43,157 nt of DNA from Acidovorax sp. (GTDB lineage Bacteria; Pseudomonadota; Gammaproteobacteria; Burkholderiales; Burkholderiaceae_C): contig NZ_JAJTBB010000037.1 in NCBI RefSeq assembly GCF_021287135.1, positions 1-43,157 of the forward strand. Reading direction: 5' to 3'. The position numbers were made by a program, and so were the translations under genes. Position 1 is the stretch's first letter. Each line of letters begins with the position of its first letter. The notes beneath the pieces are model-generated. The model was not told the DNA's origin. It was given only the letters and a program-made list of their open reading frames with translations, and did no database searches. Positions 7,567 to 14,759 of this stretch are shown in pieces.

Positions 7567-8385
7567 ATGAATAAGAAAGATGTCATCGCGCAACTAGATA
7601 GCTTCCGTAGCCGCTTGGAACAAGATGTGGCACCGGCCTACGAGCACCGAGGTAGCGATTTCGGTAGCGAGCGGTTTGCCGCATGGAAACGGCAATTTGA
7701 GAAGTTCCTAGACGCGAGTCTTCCCGGAACTTCATCGCGTCTTGCTGCCAATCTTCGCAAGAGTGTCTTTTATCGAGGTAGAAGCGAGAGCGATCTGGAT
7801 GTCTTCATGCGTGAGGATGGAGAGCCCTGCGCCGCCTTCATAGACTCCTTAATACTCGACATTCAAAACGGAGAGTTCGAGGAGCAGTTTGTTCCAATCA
7901 AGGCGGATGAGCGGGCGAAGGCAAAAAGCGAGAAAAAGGCCAAGAGAATCTTCGTGGTCCACGGCCATGACGACTTGCTGAAGACCAAGACGGCTCGCTT
8001 CATAGAGAAGCTGGGTTACGACGCTGTCATTCTTCACGAACAGGCGAGTCGGGGGATGACAATCATTGAGAAGATCGAAGCTCATACGGACGTTGACTTC
8101 GCGATCGTTCTTTACTCACCGGATGATCAAGGTAACACCACCAGTGCGGCCGCAAAGGGGGAACTTCTCCCTAGAGCCCGGCAGAACGTGATCTTTGAGC
8201 ACGGATACCTAATGGCGAAGCTTTCACGAGCTCACGTTGTCCCGCTGGTAAGCGGAAAAATAGAACTTCCTAGTGACATAAGTGGAGTGGTTTACGTTGA
8301 CGACACGAATTGGCAATTCGAGATAGCGAAGGAAATGAGGGCTGCTGGATATGAAGTTGACTTCAACAGGCTCCTTGATGCCTAA
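7567..8385 (+). CDS. TIR-like nucleotide-binding protein (PF10137 / CAP12-type)
   Basis: A 272-residue protein from ATG 7567 (a TTG at 7555 is the alternative). Residues 127-270 match the TIR-like family of predicted nucleotide-binding proteins: RIFVVHGHDD (127-136), VILHEQ (154-159), TIIEKIE (165-171), YSPDDQG (183-189), RARQNVIFEHGYLMAKL (203-219) and LPSDISGVVYV (234-244). TIR domains of this group include NAD-cleaving effectors of cyclic-nucleotide anti-phage systems. The first 110 residues are a separate helical domain with the block SVFYRGRSESDLDVF and no assignment; it may sense the trigger. No cyclase, STING or SAVED partner is adjacent; the only neighbour is the DUF2971 gene. Base composition is low like its neighbour. 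Confidence 0.85.
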   Translation: MNKKDVIAQLDSFRSRLEQDVAPAYEHRGSDFGSERFAAWKRQFEKFLDASLPGTSSRLAANLRKSVFYRGRSESDLDVFMREDGEPCAAFIDSLILDIQNGEFEEQFVPIKADERAKAKSEKKAKRIFVVHGHDDLLKTKTARFIEKLGYDAVILHEQASRGMTIIEKIEAHTDVDFAIVLYSPDDQGNTTSAAAKGELLPRARQNVIFEHGYLMAKLSRAHVVPLVSGKIELPSDISGVVYVDDTNWQFEIAKEMRAAGYEVDFNRLLDA

Positions 8386-8392
8386 AGGTTAG

Positions 8393-8647
8393 TCAAGCTG
8401 CTGCGGCAGCTTCACGCTTTTCTTTGTTCTCCCGGCGCTTGCGTGCGCGCGCCGATATGGGAATGTGCACGTTCGGGTCCGGTATTTTTGAAGGCGTGAG
8501 GGTGTGTCCGACCTCGCTGCGGAGTATGAAGTTGTGCCCGCAGAACGGGTTCGAGCAGCAGTAGACATGCTCCCTGAACAAGAGGCCGGCCGCGTGGAGC
8601 GAATGCAGGCGCGCAATGCACTTGCAGTGGGGGCAGTTCATCTTCAT
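8393..8647 (-). CDS. Ogr/Delta-like zinc-finger late activator
   Basis: An 84-residue protein starting MKMNCPHCKC. The pattern C-PH-C near the start and YCCSNPFCGHNF about 25 residues later is the zinc finger of the Ogr/Delta family, small activators of late promoters in P2 phages and P4 satellites that contact the RNA polymerase alpha subunit. The start ATG overlaps the stop of the integrase gene as ATGA (8644-8647), and a GGAG lies about eight bases before it. The tail is basic and ends in alanines. It supports a P2-type helper for this satellite. Placement downstream of int is unlike classical P4, where delta sits elsewhere. Confidence 0.85.
   Translation of the reverse strand: MKMNCPHCKCIARLHSLHAAGLLFREHVYCCSNPFCGHNFILRSEVGHTLTPSKIPDPNVHIPISARARKRRENKEKREAAAAA
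8395..8412. terminator. Weak convergent stem-loop between TIR and Ogr genes
   Basis: AAGCTGC (8395-8401) pairs with GCAGCTT (8406-8412) around a four-base loop, with a T-rich run after it on the plus strand. It lies inside the last codons of the minus-strand Ogr/Delta gene and just after the TIR stop, so it could end the cargo transcript. Confidence 0.4.
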
Positions 8648-9852
8648 CGCGCCATCTCCGTTGTCTCTGCCGATGCAAAGTCGGCCCACTCTTGCATGAT
8701 GGCCGCGCGTTTTTCCAGCATGTCCCCGCGCCTGTAGGCGGCTTCGGTCCGGGTGTCGATCGCGTGGGCCAGACACAGCTCCACGGCATCGCGCGCGTGG
8801 TGCGTCATCTCCCCGGCCCAGTCCCTGAACGTTGACCGAAAGCCGTGTGGGACTGCGCCCAGTTCATGCCGCCGCATCACGGCCGTCAGGGCCATATCGG
8901 ACAGCGGGCCTTTTCGGTTGGACGGGAACACATGCTCGACCGATGGGATGCGCGGCTGCGCCCTGAGCAGTTCCAGCGCTTGGCGCGACAGGGGAACGCG
9001 GTGTTCCCTGTTGGACTTCATTCGTTCGGCGGGCACCGTCCACAGACCGGCCTCCAGATCGACCTCGCTCCACACCATGCCCCGCACCTCGCCCGAGCGT
9101 GCGGCCGTGAGGATGAGAAAGCGCAGCGCACGGGCGCTTTGCCCGTCCATGGCCAGCAGTCGCTGGTAGGTGTCGGGCAGTATGGCCACGGGCACGGCCG
9201 CGTGGTGTTTGACCGGCGCCAGCTTGTTCGGGTCCGCCAGGATGTGTTCGAGCTGGCTGCGCCAGCGGGCAGGGTTGGGGCCGGTGCGGTGGCCATGGGC
9301 CGTGGCCCAGTCCAACACCTGCTCGATGCGGCCGCGCAGCCGCGAGGCGGTTTCTGTCTTGGTCTTCCAGATAGGTGCCAGCACCTGCAGCACGTGGGCC
9401 TGCCCGATGTCTGCCACCTGCAGGTGCCCGATATGGGGGAATGCATAGGTGGCCAGGGTGCTGCGCCATTGCTTCGCATGCTTGAGGCTGCGCCATGTGC
9501 CTTCGTGTTCGGCAATGAACGCTTCGGCCGCGTCATCAAAGCGCACCTGTCGCGCGATGGCCAGCCGGGCCGCTTCGCGTTGGGCCTGCCGAGCCTGCAG
9601 CGGGTCAACACCGCCCAGGCGCAGTTTGAGGGCATTGCGGGCGGCCTCGCGCGCTTCAGCCAGGCCGACCAGCGGATAGCTGCCCAGGCCCATGCGGCGG
9701 CGGTGGCCATCGTGCACATAACGGAACACCCAGGAGCGCGAACCGCCTTCGATCTTGAGATACAGGCCCGACACGCCACCCACGGCGTAAGAGCCGTCAC
9801 TGCGCAGGCGGCAGACTTCCAGAGAGGTTTTTTCGAGGATTCTTTTGGGCAT
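8644..9852 (-). CDS. int: P4-type tyrosine integrase
   Basis: A 402-residue recombinase, full length for the P4 group. The N-terminus is the short arm-binding domain (GLYLKIEGGSRSWVFRY, MGLGSYPLVGLAEAR). The catalytic domain shows R252 (AARSGEVRG), K279 (ERMKSNREHRVP), H336 and R339 (HGFRSTFRDW), H363 (LAHAI) and the nucleophile Y373 (AAYRRGD). It catalyses site-specific insertion and excision, usually in tRNA 3' ends. Its start faces the repeat-rich right end (9853-10330), where arm-type sites would be expected. Overlap with the Ogr gene suggests joint expression. Confidence 0.95.
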   Translation of the reverse strand: MPKRILEKTSLEVCRLRSDGSYAVGGVSGLYLKIEGGSRSWVFRYVHDGHRRRMGLGSYPLVGLAEAREAARNALKLRLGGVDPLQARQAQREAARLAIARQVRFDDAAEAFIAEHEGTWRSLKHAKQWRSTLATYAFPHIGHLQVADIGQAHVLQVLAPIWKTKTETASRLRGRIEQVLDWATAHGHRTGPNPARWRSQLEHILADPNKLAPVKHHAAVPVAILPDTYQRLLAMDGQSARALRFLILTAARSGEVRGMVWSEVDLEAGLWTVPAERMKSNREHRVPLSRQALELLRAQPRIPSVEHVFPSNRKGPLSDMALTAVMRRHELGAVPHGFRSTFRDWAGEMTHHARDAVELCLAHAIDTRTEAAYRRGDMLEKRAAIMQEWADFASAETTEMAR

Positions 9853-9932
9853 GGATACCGTGCAGCTCCCTGGCTATCCCCAGAAAACTGTAATTAAACA
9901 CAGTATCAGTGTGCCATCCGACTGGAGGCACT

Positions 9933-10180
9933 TGGTAGGGTTTGGTGGGTTTTGAAGGGTTTTTTTCCGACGAAACGCGAGCCAGTGAAAAAGCAGCGGG
10001 GCAACTCGCAGACCCACGGGCTGTGCGGGTTGGTGGGGTTTGTAGGCTTTGGAGGGTTTACCGACCGTCCAAGCGCGAGCAAGTGAAAACGGCAGCGGCC
10101 TGCTTTCGGGGCACGTAGACCAGGGCCGACTGGTGGGGTTTGTAGGCTTTGAGGGGTTTGCCGGCCGTCCAAGCGCGAGC
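9933..10180. repeat. Three imperfect tandem repeats, about 100-bp period
   Basis: Units begin at 9933, 10031 and 10131. Units 2 and 3 share TGGTGGGGTTTGTAGGCTTT and CCGTCCAAGCGCGAGC; units 1 and 2 share the CGCGAGC-AAGTGAAAA-GCAGCGG block with changes. They fill the gap between the integrase start and the chromosomal side. They could be integrase or excision-factor binding sites of the att region. No gene is supported here: open frames across it on the minus strand are repeat products. Confidence 0.7.
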
Positions 10181-10227
10181 CTGTATGTAGAATCGCGCCT
10201 CCCAACCAGGGCGCTTACAAAGCAGGG

Positions 10228-10251
10228 CTGGGGGCAACTCTGGGGGCAACT
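10228..10251. repeat. Perfect 12-bp tandem repeat at satellite right end
   Basis: CTGGGGGCAACT occurs twice back to back (10228-10239, 10240-10251). Short direct repeats of this sort near an integrase gene are commonly arm-type integrase binding sites. The attachment core itself could not be defined without the other end. Confidence 0.55.
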
Positions 10252-10330
10252 TCCGTTCCATGAAAGTCGAAAATTCAATTGCGACAACGGGTTACGGCGT
10301 TCTTTCGGTAGAGCCCCAGCCACCAAACAA

Positions 10331-10359
10331 AAGCCCTTGATTTTCGCGATCAAGGGCTT
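10331..10359 (+). terminator. Rho-independent terminator, possibly of a former tRNA
   Basis: AAGCCCTTGAT (10331-10341) pairs with ATCAAGGGCTT (10349-10359) around TTTCGCG and is followed by a T-rich run. Six bases upstream stands GCCACCA (10319-10325), like a tRNA 3' end, but no plus-strand gene precedes it. This would fit the end of a tRNA displaced by the satellite, so the right attachment point may lie just upstream. Confidence 0.75.
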
Positions 10360-10499
10360 TTTCTTTCTTGCCGGCGCTCCCTGCATTGCCGTTGCAGCGC
10401 CCAGCCCAGGGCATCCGCGCGCCACGGTGCGACCAGCACCACACGCAAGTCGTGGTGCGAGACCGGGCGTCTGTTCCCCCATTGTTTCGAAGCATCTTC

Positions 10500-11756
10500 A
10501 TGCCCCTTCTGCAGGACACCACGCTGGGTATCGACTTTGGCACTTCCAATTCCGCCGTGGCCGTGCGCCAGGGCCGGGGGGCCGCACGCATGATCGCGCT
10601 GGAGGGGGGCGCGGCCACGCTTCCCACGGCCCTGTTCTTCAACGCCGAGGAGCAGCGCACGCACTTCGGGCGGGACGCGGTGGCGCAGTACCTGTCGGGC
10701 ACCGAAGGGCGGCTGATGCGCTCGCTCAAGAGCCTGCTGGGCAGCGCGTTGCTGCAGGAGAAGACGGCGGTCCACAACACCTTGGTGAGCTACCAGGACA
10801 TCATCGGCCTGTTTCTGCGCCGGCTGGCCGACACCGCCCAGGCTGAACTGGGCGGCCTGCCGGCGCGGGTGGTCATGGGCCGGCCGGTGCATTTCGTGGA
10901 CGACGACCCGTTGCGTGACCGGCAGGCGGAGGCCGCTCTGCGGCTTGCTGCCGCCGGGGCGGGCTTTGCCGAGGTGTCGTTCCAGCTGGAGCCCATTGCC
11001 GCAGCGCTCGACTACGAGCAGCGGCTGGCGCACGAGGCGCTGGTGCTGGTGGTGGACATCGGCGGCGGCACATCGGACTTCACCGTGGTGCGGCTGGGGC
11101 CGGACCGCGCGGGGCAGTCGGACCGCGCCCGCGACGTGCTGGCCACCACGGGCGTGCACGTGGGCGGCACGGACTTCGACCGCCGCCTGAGCCTGGACCT
11201 TGCGATGCCGCTGCTGGGACTGCGGCACCGGGGCCCCGCCGGGCGGGAGGTGCCGAGCCGGGTGTTCTTCGATCTCTCGACCTGGCATCTGATCCAGTGG
11301 CTGTATTCGCCCCGCGCCTTGCGCGACGCCGAAAACCTGCGCAATGACTACTCGGACGTGCGCCTGCATGGGCGGCTGATGCGGGTGCTGCACGAACGCT
11401 GGGGCCATCGGCTGGCGGACACGGTGGAGCGCACCAAGATCGCGGCGTCCTCCACACCCGAGGCATCGACGGCCATGCCCCTCGACTGGATTGAGCCGGG
11501 CCTGGGGGCGGCGCTTTCGCCGGGCGGGCTGGCCGCGGGCCTGGAGGCCCTGCTGGAACAGGTGGTGGCCTGCGCGCGGGACTGCGTGGCGCAGGCCGGC
11601 CTGGGCGCCCAGGGGCTGGAGGCGATCTACCTGACGGGCGGCTCCTCCGCCCTGCGCCCGCTGCGCCATGCGCTGGCGGCGGCGTTCCCGGCGACGCCGC
11701 AGGTGGAAGGCGACCTGTTCGGCGGCGTGGCTGCCGGGCTGGCGGTCTCCCGGTGA
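10500..11756 (+). CDS. Hsp70-family ATPase lacking a substrate-binding domain (YegD-like)
   Basis: A 418-residue protein with the actin/Hsp70 nucleotide site: phosphate-1 GIDFGTSNSAVAV (10-22), phosphate-2 DIGGGTSDF (186-194), adenosine motif IYLTGGSSALRPLRHAL (376-392). It ends right after the ATPase domain, so it lacks the peptide-binding and lid domains of DnaK and matches YegD-like putative chaperones. The start at 10500 is chosen because the fold begins eight residues later; upstream codons are noncoding in character. It is the first chromosomal gene after the satellite. Clients are unknown. Confidence 0.88.
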   Translation: MPLLQDTTLGIDFGTSNSAVAVRQGRGAARMIALEGGAATLPTALFFNAEEQRTHFGRDAVAQYLSGTEGRLMRSLKSLLGSALLQEKTAVHNTLVSYQDIIGLFLRRLADTAQAELGGLPARVVMGRPVHFVDDDPLRDRQAEAALRLAAAGAGFAEVSFQLEPIAAALDYEQRLAHEALVLVVDIGGGTSDFTVVRLGPDRAGQSDRARDVLATTGVHVGGTDFDRRLSLDLAMPLLGLRHRGPAGREVPSRVFFDLSTWHLIQWLYSPRALRDAENLRNDYSDVRLHGRLMRVLHERWGHRLADTVERTKIAASSTPEASTAMPLDWIEPGLGAALSPGGLAAGLEALLEQVVACARDCVAQAGLGAQGLEAIYLTGGSSALRPLRHALAAAFPATPQVEGDLFGGVAAGLAVSR

Positions 11757-11789
11757 GCGGGCGGTGGTATTGATTGGATTGCTATATTA

Positions 11790-11836
11790 TTGATAGCTTC
11801 TAGCGCTTGATGGGTAAGCGCTGCGAGCCATTTTTG
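11790..11836 (+). repeat. Palindromic element copy 1 (intergenic)
   Basis: Stem AGCGCTT (11802-11808) / AAGCGCT (11816-11822) with a seven-base loop, preceded by GATAGCT and followed by GAGCCATTTTT. It lies between the convergent Hsp70-like and rsmI genes and reaches the rsmI stop codon. Confidence 0.75.
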
Positions 11837-11838
11837 CC

Positions 11839-12774
11839 TTAATTTGCATCGCCCGGCGTATCGCGCTTCCACTGCAGGGCCGTGTCGTACAGCGCGTTGC
11901 GCGAGGCCCCCGTGATCTCGGCCGCGATGCGGACGGCGGTTTTCAGGGGCAGCTCCTGCAGCAGCAGGCGCAGCACCCGCAGGCTGTCGCCGCCATCTTC
12001 GTCCGCGCGGGCCAGGGGGTGCAGCAGCACCACGAATTCGCCGCGCGAGCGCTGGGGGGCGGCGTCCAGCCAGGCGGCCAGTTCGCGGGCGGGCAGGGTG
12101 CTCACTTCCTCGAACTGCTTGGTCAGCTCGCGCGCCAGCGTGACCGGGCGCTCCCCCAGCACGGCCAGGGCCCGGGCCAGGTCCTGAATGCGGTGGGGCG
12201 CTTCCAGCAGGACCACGCAGCGGGGCTCACGCGCCCACTGCTGCTCGATCACCGTGGCGCGCTCCGCGCTCTTGGTCGGCAGAAAGCCTGCAAAGACAAA
12301 TCCACCGGACTCGCCACCGTGGCTCACGGCCCCTGCGACGCTGAGCGCCGTGGTGACGCTGCTGGCGCCCGGCAGGGGCACCGCGCGCAGGCCGGCGGCC
12401 TGCACGGCCGCCACCAGACGGGCGCCGGGGTCGCTCACGCCCGGTGTGCCGGCGTCGCTCACATAGGCCACCCGCAGGCCCTGGCGCAACTGCGCCACCA
12501 CCGCCTGTGCGGCCTCGGCCTCGTTGTGCTGGTGCACGGCCAGCAGCTGCGCGGGGGTTTTGTCGACCCCGTAGGCGCGCAGCAGGGATTGGGTGTGGCG
12601 CGTGTCCTCGCACGCCACGGCATCGGCCAGCTGCAGCACATGCAGCGCACGCAGCGTGATGTCGGCCAGGTTGCCAATGGGCGTGGCCACCACGTACAGC
12701 GTGCCCCCGGGATAATGCTGCGATGCCGCCGCGTCGCGCGCGGCGCCCAGGGCTGAAGCGAAAGATGCGCTCAA
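11839..12774 (-). CDS. rsmI: 16S rRNA 2'-O-ribose C1402 methyltransferase RsmI
   Basis: A 311-residue tetrapyrrole-methylase-fold enzyme that methylates the ribose of C1402 in 16S rRNA, fine-tuning decoding. Diagnostic blocks are [18 protein letters not shown] near the start, [36 protein letters not shown] and [10 protein letters not shown]. No ATG fits; the start is taken as TTG at 12774, with AAGGA six bases upstream, giving about 20 residues before the fold as in E. coli. The start codon shares base 12774 with the ATG of the divergent yraN. The cluster rsmI–yraN–diaA–dolP is the same as in E. coli (without lpoA). Confidence 0.93.
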   Translation of the reverse strand: MSASFASALGAARDAAASQHYPGGTLYVVATPIGNLADITLRALHVLQLADAVACEDTRHTQSLLRAYGVDKTPAQLLAVHQHNEAEAAQAVVAQLRQGLRVAYVSDAGTPGVSDPGARLVAAVQAAGLRAVPLPGASSVTTALSVAGAVSHGGESGGFVFAGFLPTKSAERATVIEQQWAREPRCVVLLEAPHRIQDLARALAVLGERPVTLARELTKQFEEVSTLPARELAAWLDAAPQRSRGEFVVLLHPLARADEDGGDSLRVLRLLLQELPLKTAVRIAAEITGASRNALYDTALQWKRDTPGDAN

Positions 12775-13190
12775 TGAGATTCCTTGCGAAGAGAAAGCCG
12801 TCGGTTCCACCGGGACAGGACGGCGCGACCCGGGCCCCCACCACGCGCGATCGCGGCAATGCGGCAGAGGACCAGGCGCTGGCCTACCTCCAGGCCGCCG
12901 GCCTGCGCCTGGTGGAGCGCAATTATCGGACGCCGGGGCGCGGCGGCGGCGAGATCGACCTGGTGATGCGCGATCGCGACGGCACCCTGGTGTTCGTGGA
13001 GGTGCGCAGCCGCGCCGGCGGCGCCTTCGGGGGCGCCGGCGCCAGCATCGGTGCAACCAAGCAGCAGCGCATCGTGCTGGCAGCGCGGCACTACCTTCTG
13101 CGGCTGCCATCGCCCCCGCCCTGCCGGTTTGACGTGGTGCTGGTGGAGGCGTCGCTGGAGTGGATCCGCGGCGCGTTCGACGCCTCCTGA
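12774..13190 (+). CDS. yraN: YraN/UPF0102 family nuclease-fold protein
   Basis: A 138-residue member of UPF0102, a restriction-endonuclease-like fold of unclear role (predicted Holliday-junction-resolvase relative). Key motifs are [20 protein letters not shown], the acidic [11 protein letters not shown], and VFVEVRSR (the E-x-K-like position carries VRSR), which form the putative metal site. The start MRFLAKRK at 12774 overlaps the divergent rsmI start; an in-frame ATG at 12765 is an alternative. Its ribosome site therefore lies within rsmI coding sequence. Confidence 0.9.
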   Translation: MRFLAKRKPSVPPGQDGATRAPTTRDRGNAAEDQALAYLQAAGLRLVERNYRTPGRGGGEIDLVMRDRDGTLVFVEVRSRAGGAFGGAGASIGATKQQRIVLAARHYLLRLPSPPPCRFDVVLVEASLEWIRGAFDAS

Positions 13191-13276
13191 CCGCTGCCCG
13201 CGGGGCGCTGGCGCAAGGGCGCTCTCTACGCATTGCTACAAAAGCTGTAACACGCCGCGGGTATCATCTGGCCCTC

Positions 13277-13879
13277 ATGCTTGAGCAACGCATCCAACAG
13301 CATTTCATCGACAGTGCCGACCTGAAATACCAGGCCGCGCAGGTCCTGAGCCACCCGATCGCCGATGCCGTGCAAGCCATCCTTGCCTGCGTGACCAGCG
13401 GCGGCAAAGTGCTGGCTTGTGGCAACGGGCCATCGGCTGCCGAAGCGCAGCAGTTCGCGGCGTTTTGCGTGGCGGGTTTTGAGCGCGACCGGCCCGAACT
13501 GGCGGCCCTGGCACTCACTTCCGACAGCACGCTGCTCACTTCCACCGGGCCGGGCAGCCTGGACGCGACCCAGCATTTCGCGCGCCAGGTGCGGGCTCTG
13601 GGCCAGGCGGGCGACGTGCTGCTGGCGCTGTCGGTCACCGGAAACGAGCCCAACCTTCTGGCCGCCACAGAAGCGGCCCACGAGCGCGACATGACCGTGG
13701 TGGTGCTCACGGGCCGCACCGGCGGCAAGCTGGCCGCGTTGCTGCGCGAAACCGATGTATTGATCAGTGTGCCGCACGACCGCCCTGCGCGGGTGCGGGA
13801 AGTCCACGGCCTGGTGCTGCACTGCCTGAGTGACGGCGTGGACACCCAGTTACTTGGTGAACAGGAGATTCCACTATGA
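13277..13879 (+). CDS. diaA: SIS-domain protein DiaA-like
   Basis: A 200-residue phosphosugar-isomerase-fold protein. GGKVLACGNGPSAAEAQQFAA and GDVLLALSVTGNEPNLLAA are the two sugar-phosphate loops; ARVREVHGLVLHCL is near the end. Compared with GmhA, the zinc ligands in the QHFAAE motif are gone (here QQFAAF), so isomerase activity is unlikely. The position after yraN and before dolP matches DiaA, the DnaA-binding initiation regulator of E. coli. The divergence of the loop (GNGPSA) leaves some doubt whether it binds DnaA here. Confidence 0.82.
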   Translation: MLEQRIQQHFIDSADLKYQAAQVLSHPIADAVQAILACVTSGGKVLACGNGPSAAEAQQFAAFCVAGFERDRPELAALALTSDSTLLTSTGPGSLDATQHFARQVRALGQAGDVLLALSVTGNEPNLLAATEAAHERDMTVVVLTGRTGGKLAALLRETDVLISVPHDRPARVREVHGLVLHCLSDGVDTQLLGEQEIPL

Positions 13880-14544
13880 ACCCAACATCCTTGCACCGCG
13901 CCCAGCGCGCGGTCTGTGCCGTGCTCGCAGCGGGCGCGTTCGCAGCGGGCCTGTCAGCCTGCGCGCCGCTGATCGTCGGCGGTGCCGTCGTGGGCGGCGT
14001 GATGGCGGTGGACCGCCGTACCGCGGGCACGCAGATCGAGGACGAAGGCATTGAGCTGCGTGCCGTCAACCGCATCCGCGAAACCCTGGGCGACCGGGCC
14101 CACGTGAACGTGACCAGCTACAACCGCCAGGCCCTGCTGACCGGCGAAGTCGCCAGCGCCCAGGACCGCCAGACGGCCGAACAGATCGTGGCGCAGGTGG
14201 AGAACACGCGCTCCGTCGTCAACGACCTGGCCGTGATGCCGGTGAGCAGCCTGAGCCAGCGCTCCAGCGACACCTTCATCACGGGCAAGGTCCGCGCCAG
14301 TCTGGTGGACGCGCGGGACATCTCGGCCAACTCCTTCAAGGTGGTGACCGAGCGCAACATCGTGTACCTGATGGGCCGCGTCACCCAGCGCGAGGCCAAC
14401 CGCGCCACCGAGATCGCACGCGGCGTGAGCGACGTGAGCAAAGTGGTCCGCGTGTTCGAGATCGTCTCCGAAGAAGAACTGCGCCGCATCGCACCCCAGC
14501 CCGCGCCCGTCACCACCGACAACACCAAGCCTGCTGGCGGCTAA
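13876..14544 (+). CDS. dolP: Dual-BON-domain outer-membrane lipoprotein DolP
   Basis: A 222-residue lipoprotein: signal helix with lipobox LSAC and lipidated C29, then GGAVVGGVMAVDRRTAGTQ and two BON domains (about 55-125 and 130-205; NVTSYNRQALLTGEV and KVVTERNIVYLMGRV mark the strands). DolP supports outer-membrane integrity in the periplasm. The start overlaps the diaA stop as ATGA (13876-13879), so it is coupled. A strong terminator follows at 14592. Confidence 0.93.
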   Translation: MNPTSLHRAQRAVCAVLAAGAFAAGLSACAPLIVGGAVVGGVMAVDRRTAGTQIEDEGIELRAVNRIRETLGDRAHVNVTSYNRQALLTGEVASAQDRQTAEQIVAQVENTRSVVNDLAVMPVSSLSQRSSDTFITGKVRASLVDARDISANSFKVVTERNIVYLMGRVTQREANRATEIARGVSDVSKVVRVFEIVSEEELRRIAPQPAPVTTDNTKPAGG

Positions 14545-14591
14545 AGCCCCTTCGGCAGGCCGAGCGGCCTGCGCCACGACTGCTGAATCGA

Positions 14592-14625
14592 AAAACCCCG
14601 GCGCGCACCCAGCGGCCGGGGTTTT
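14592..14625. terminator. Terminator after dolP
   Basis: AAAACCCCGGC (14592-14602) pairs perfectly with GCCGGGGTTTT (14615-14625) around a 12-base loop. A and T flanks allow termination in both directions; it ends the yraN-diaA-dolP transcript. Confidence 0.85.
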
Positions 14626-14715
14626 ATCTTGGAGTCTCCACCGACCGCGGCGGTTCGAAACTGGCGCTGCGCAGGCCAGCGCACCCGTGGACCGGCTCCG
14701 CCGGGCCACCGGGTG

Positions 14716-14759
14716 CGTCCCCCTGGGGGGAAGGCGCCGCAGGCGACTCAGGGGGGGTT
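14716..14759 (-). repeat. GC-rich palindromic repeat, copy A
   Basis: A CCCCCTGGGGGG–GGCGCCGCAGGCGACTC–AGGGGGG block directly abutting the stop codon of the minus-strand dehydrogenase. A near-identical copy at 15771-15813 abuts the pilU stop. On the minus strand each forms a nested hairpin (CCCCCTG/CAGGGGG around CGCC/GGCG) and may serve as a transcript end. Confidence 0.75.

Larger units (their letters stand above)
1..10330. mobile_element. Integrated P4-like phage satellite (left end outside window)
   Basis: The interval carries the hallmarks of a P4-type satellite: a leader with antisense-style repeats (105-317), a colinear plus-strand replication block (328-6373), a two-gene cargo of lower GC (6559-8385), and an Ogr/Delta activator coupled to a tyrosine integrase on the minus strand (8393-9852). 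There are no capsid, tail or lysis genes, which fits a satellite rather than a prophage. In P4-like elements the variable defence cargo sits next to int, as here. The right end lies somewhere between 9853 and about 10330, before a terminator that precedes chromosomal genes. The left end and the second att copy are not visible, so the total length is unknown. Confidence 0.75.

Noticed and set aside
9933-10180. CRISPR-like array
   Set aside because: Only three units with a 98-100 bp period that diverge along their whole length; no short constant repeat with unique spacers and no cas genes.
10226-10325. Possible tRNA: GGCTGGG at 10226-10232 could pair with CCCAGCC before ACCA at 10315-10325
   Set aside because: The span is 100 bases and there is no TTCGA-type T-loop or anticodon arm; kept only as a possible 3'-end remnant.
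13225-13265. Seventh copy of the palindromic element (CTACAAAAGCTGTAAC before diaA)
   Set aside because: Only one flank resembles the family; no arm–loop–arm core is present.
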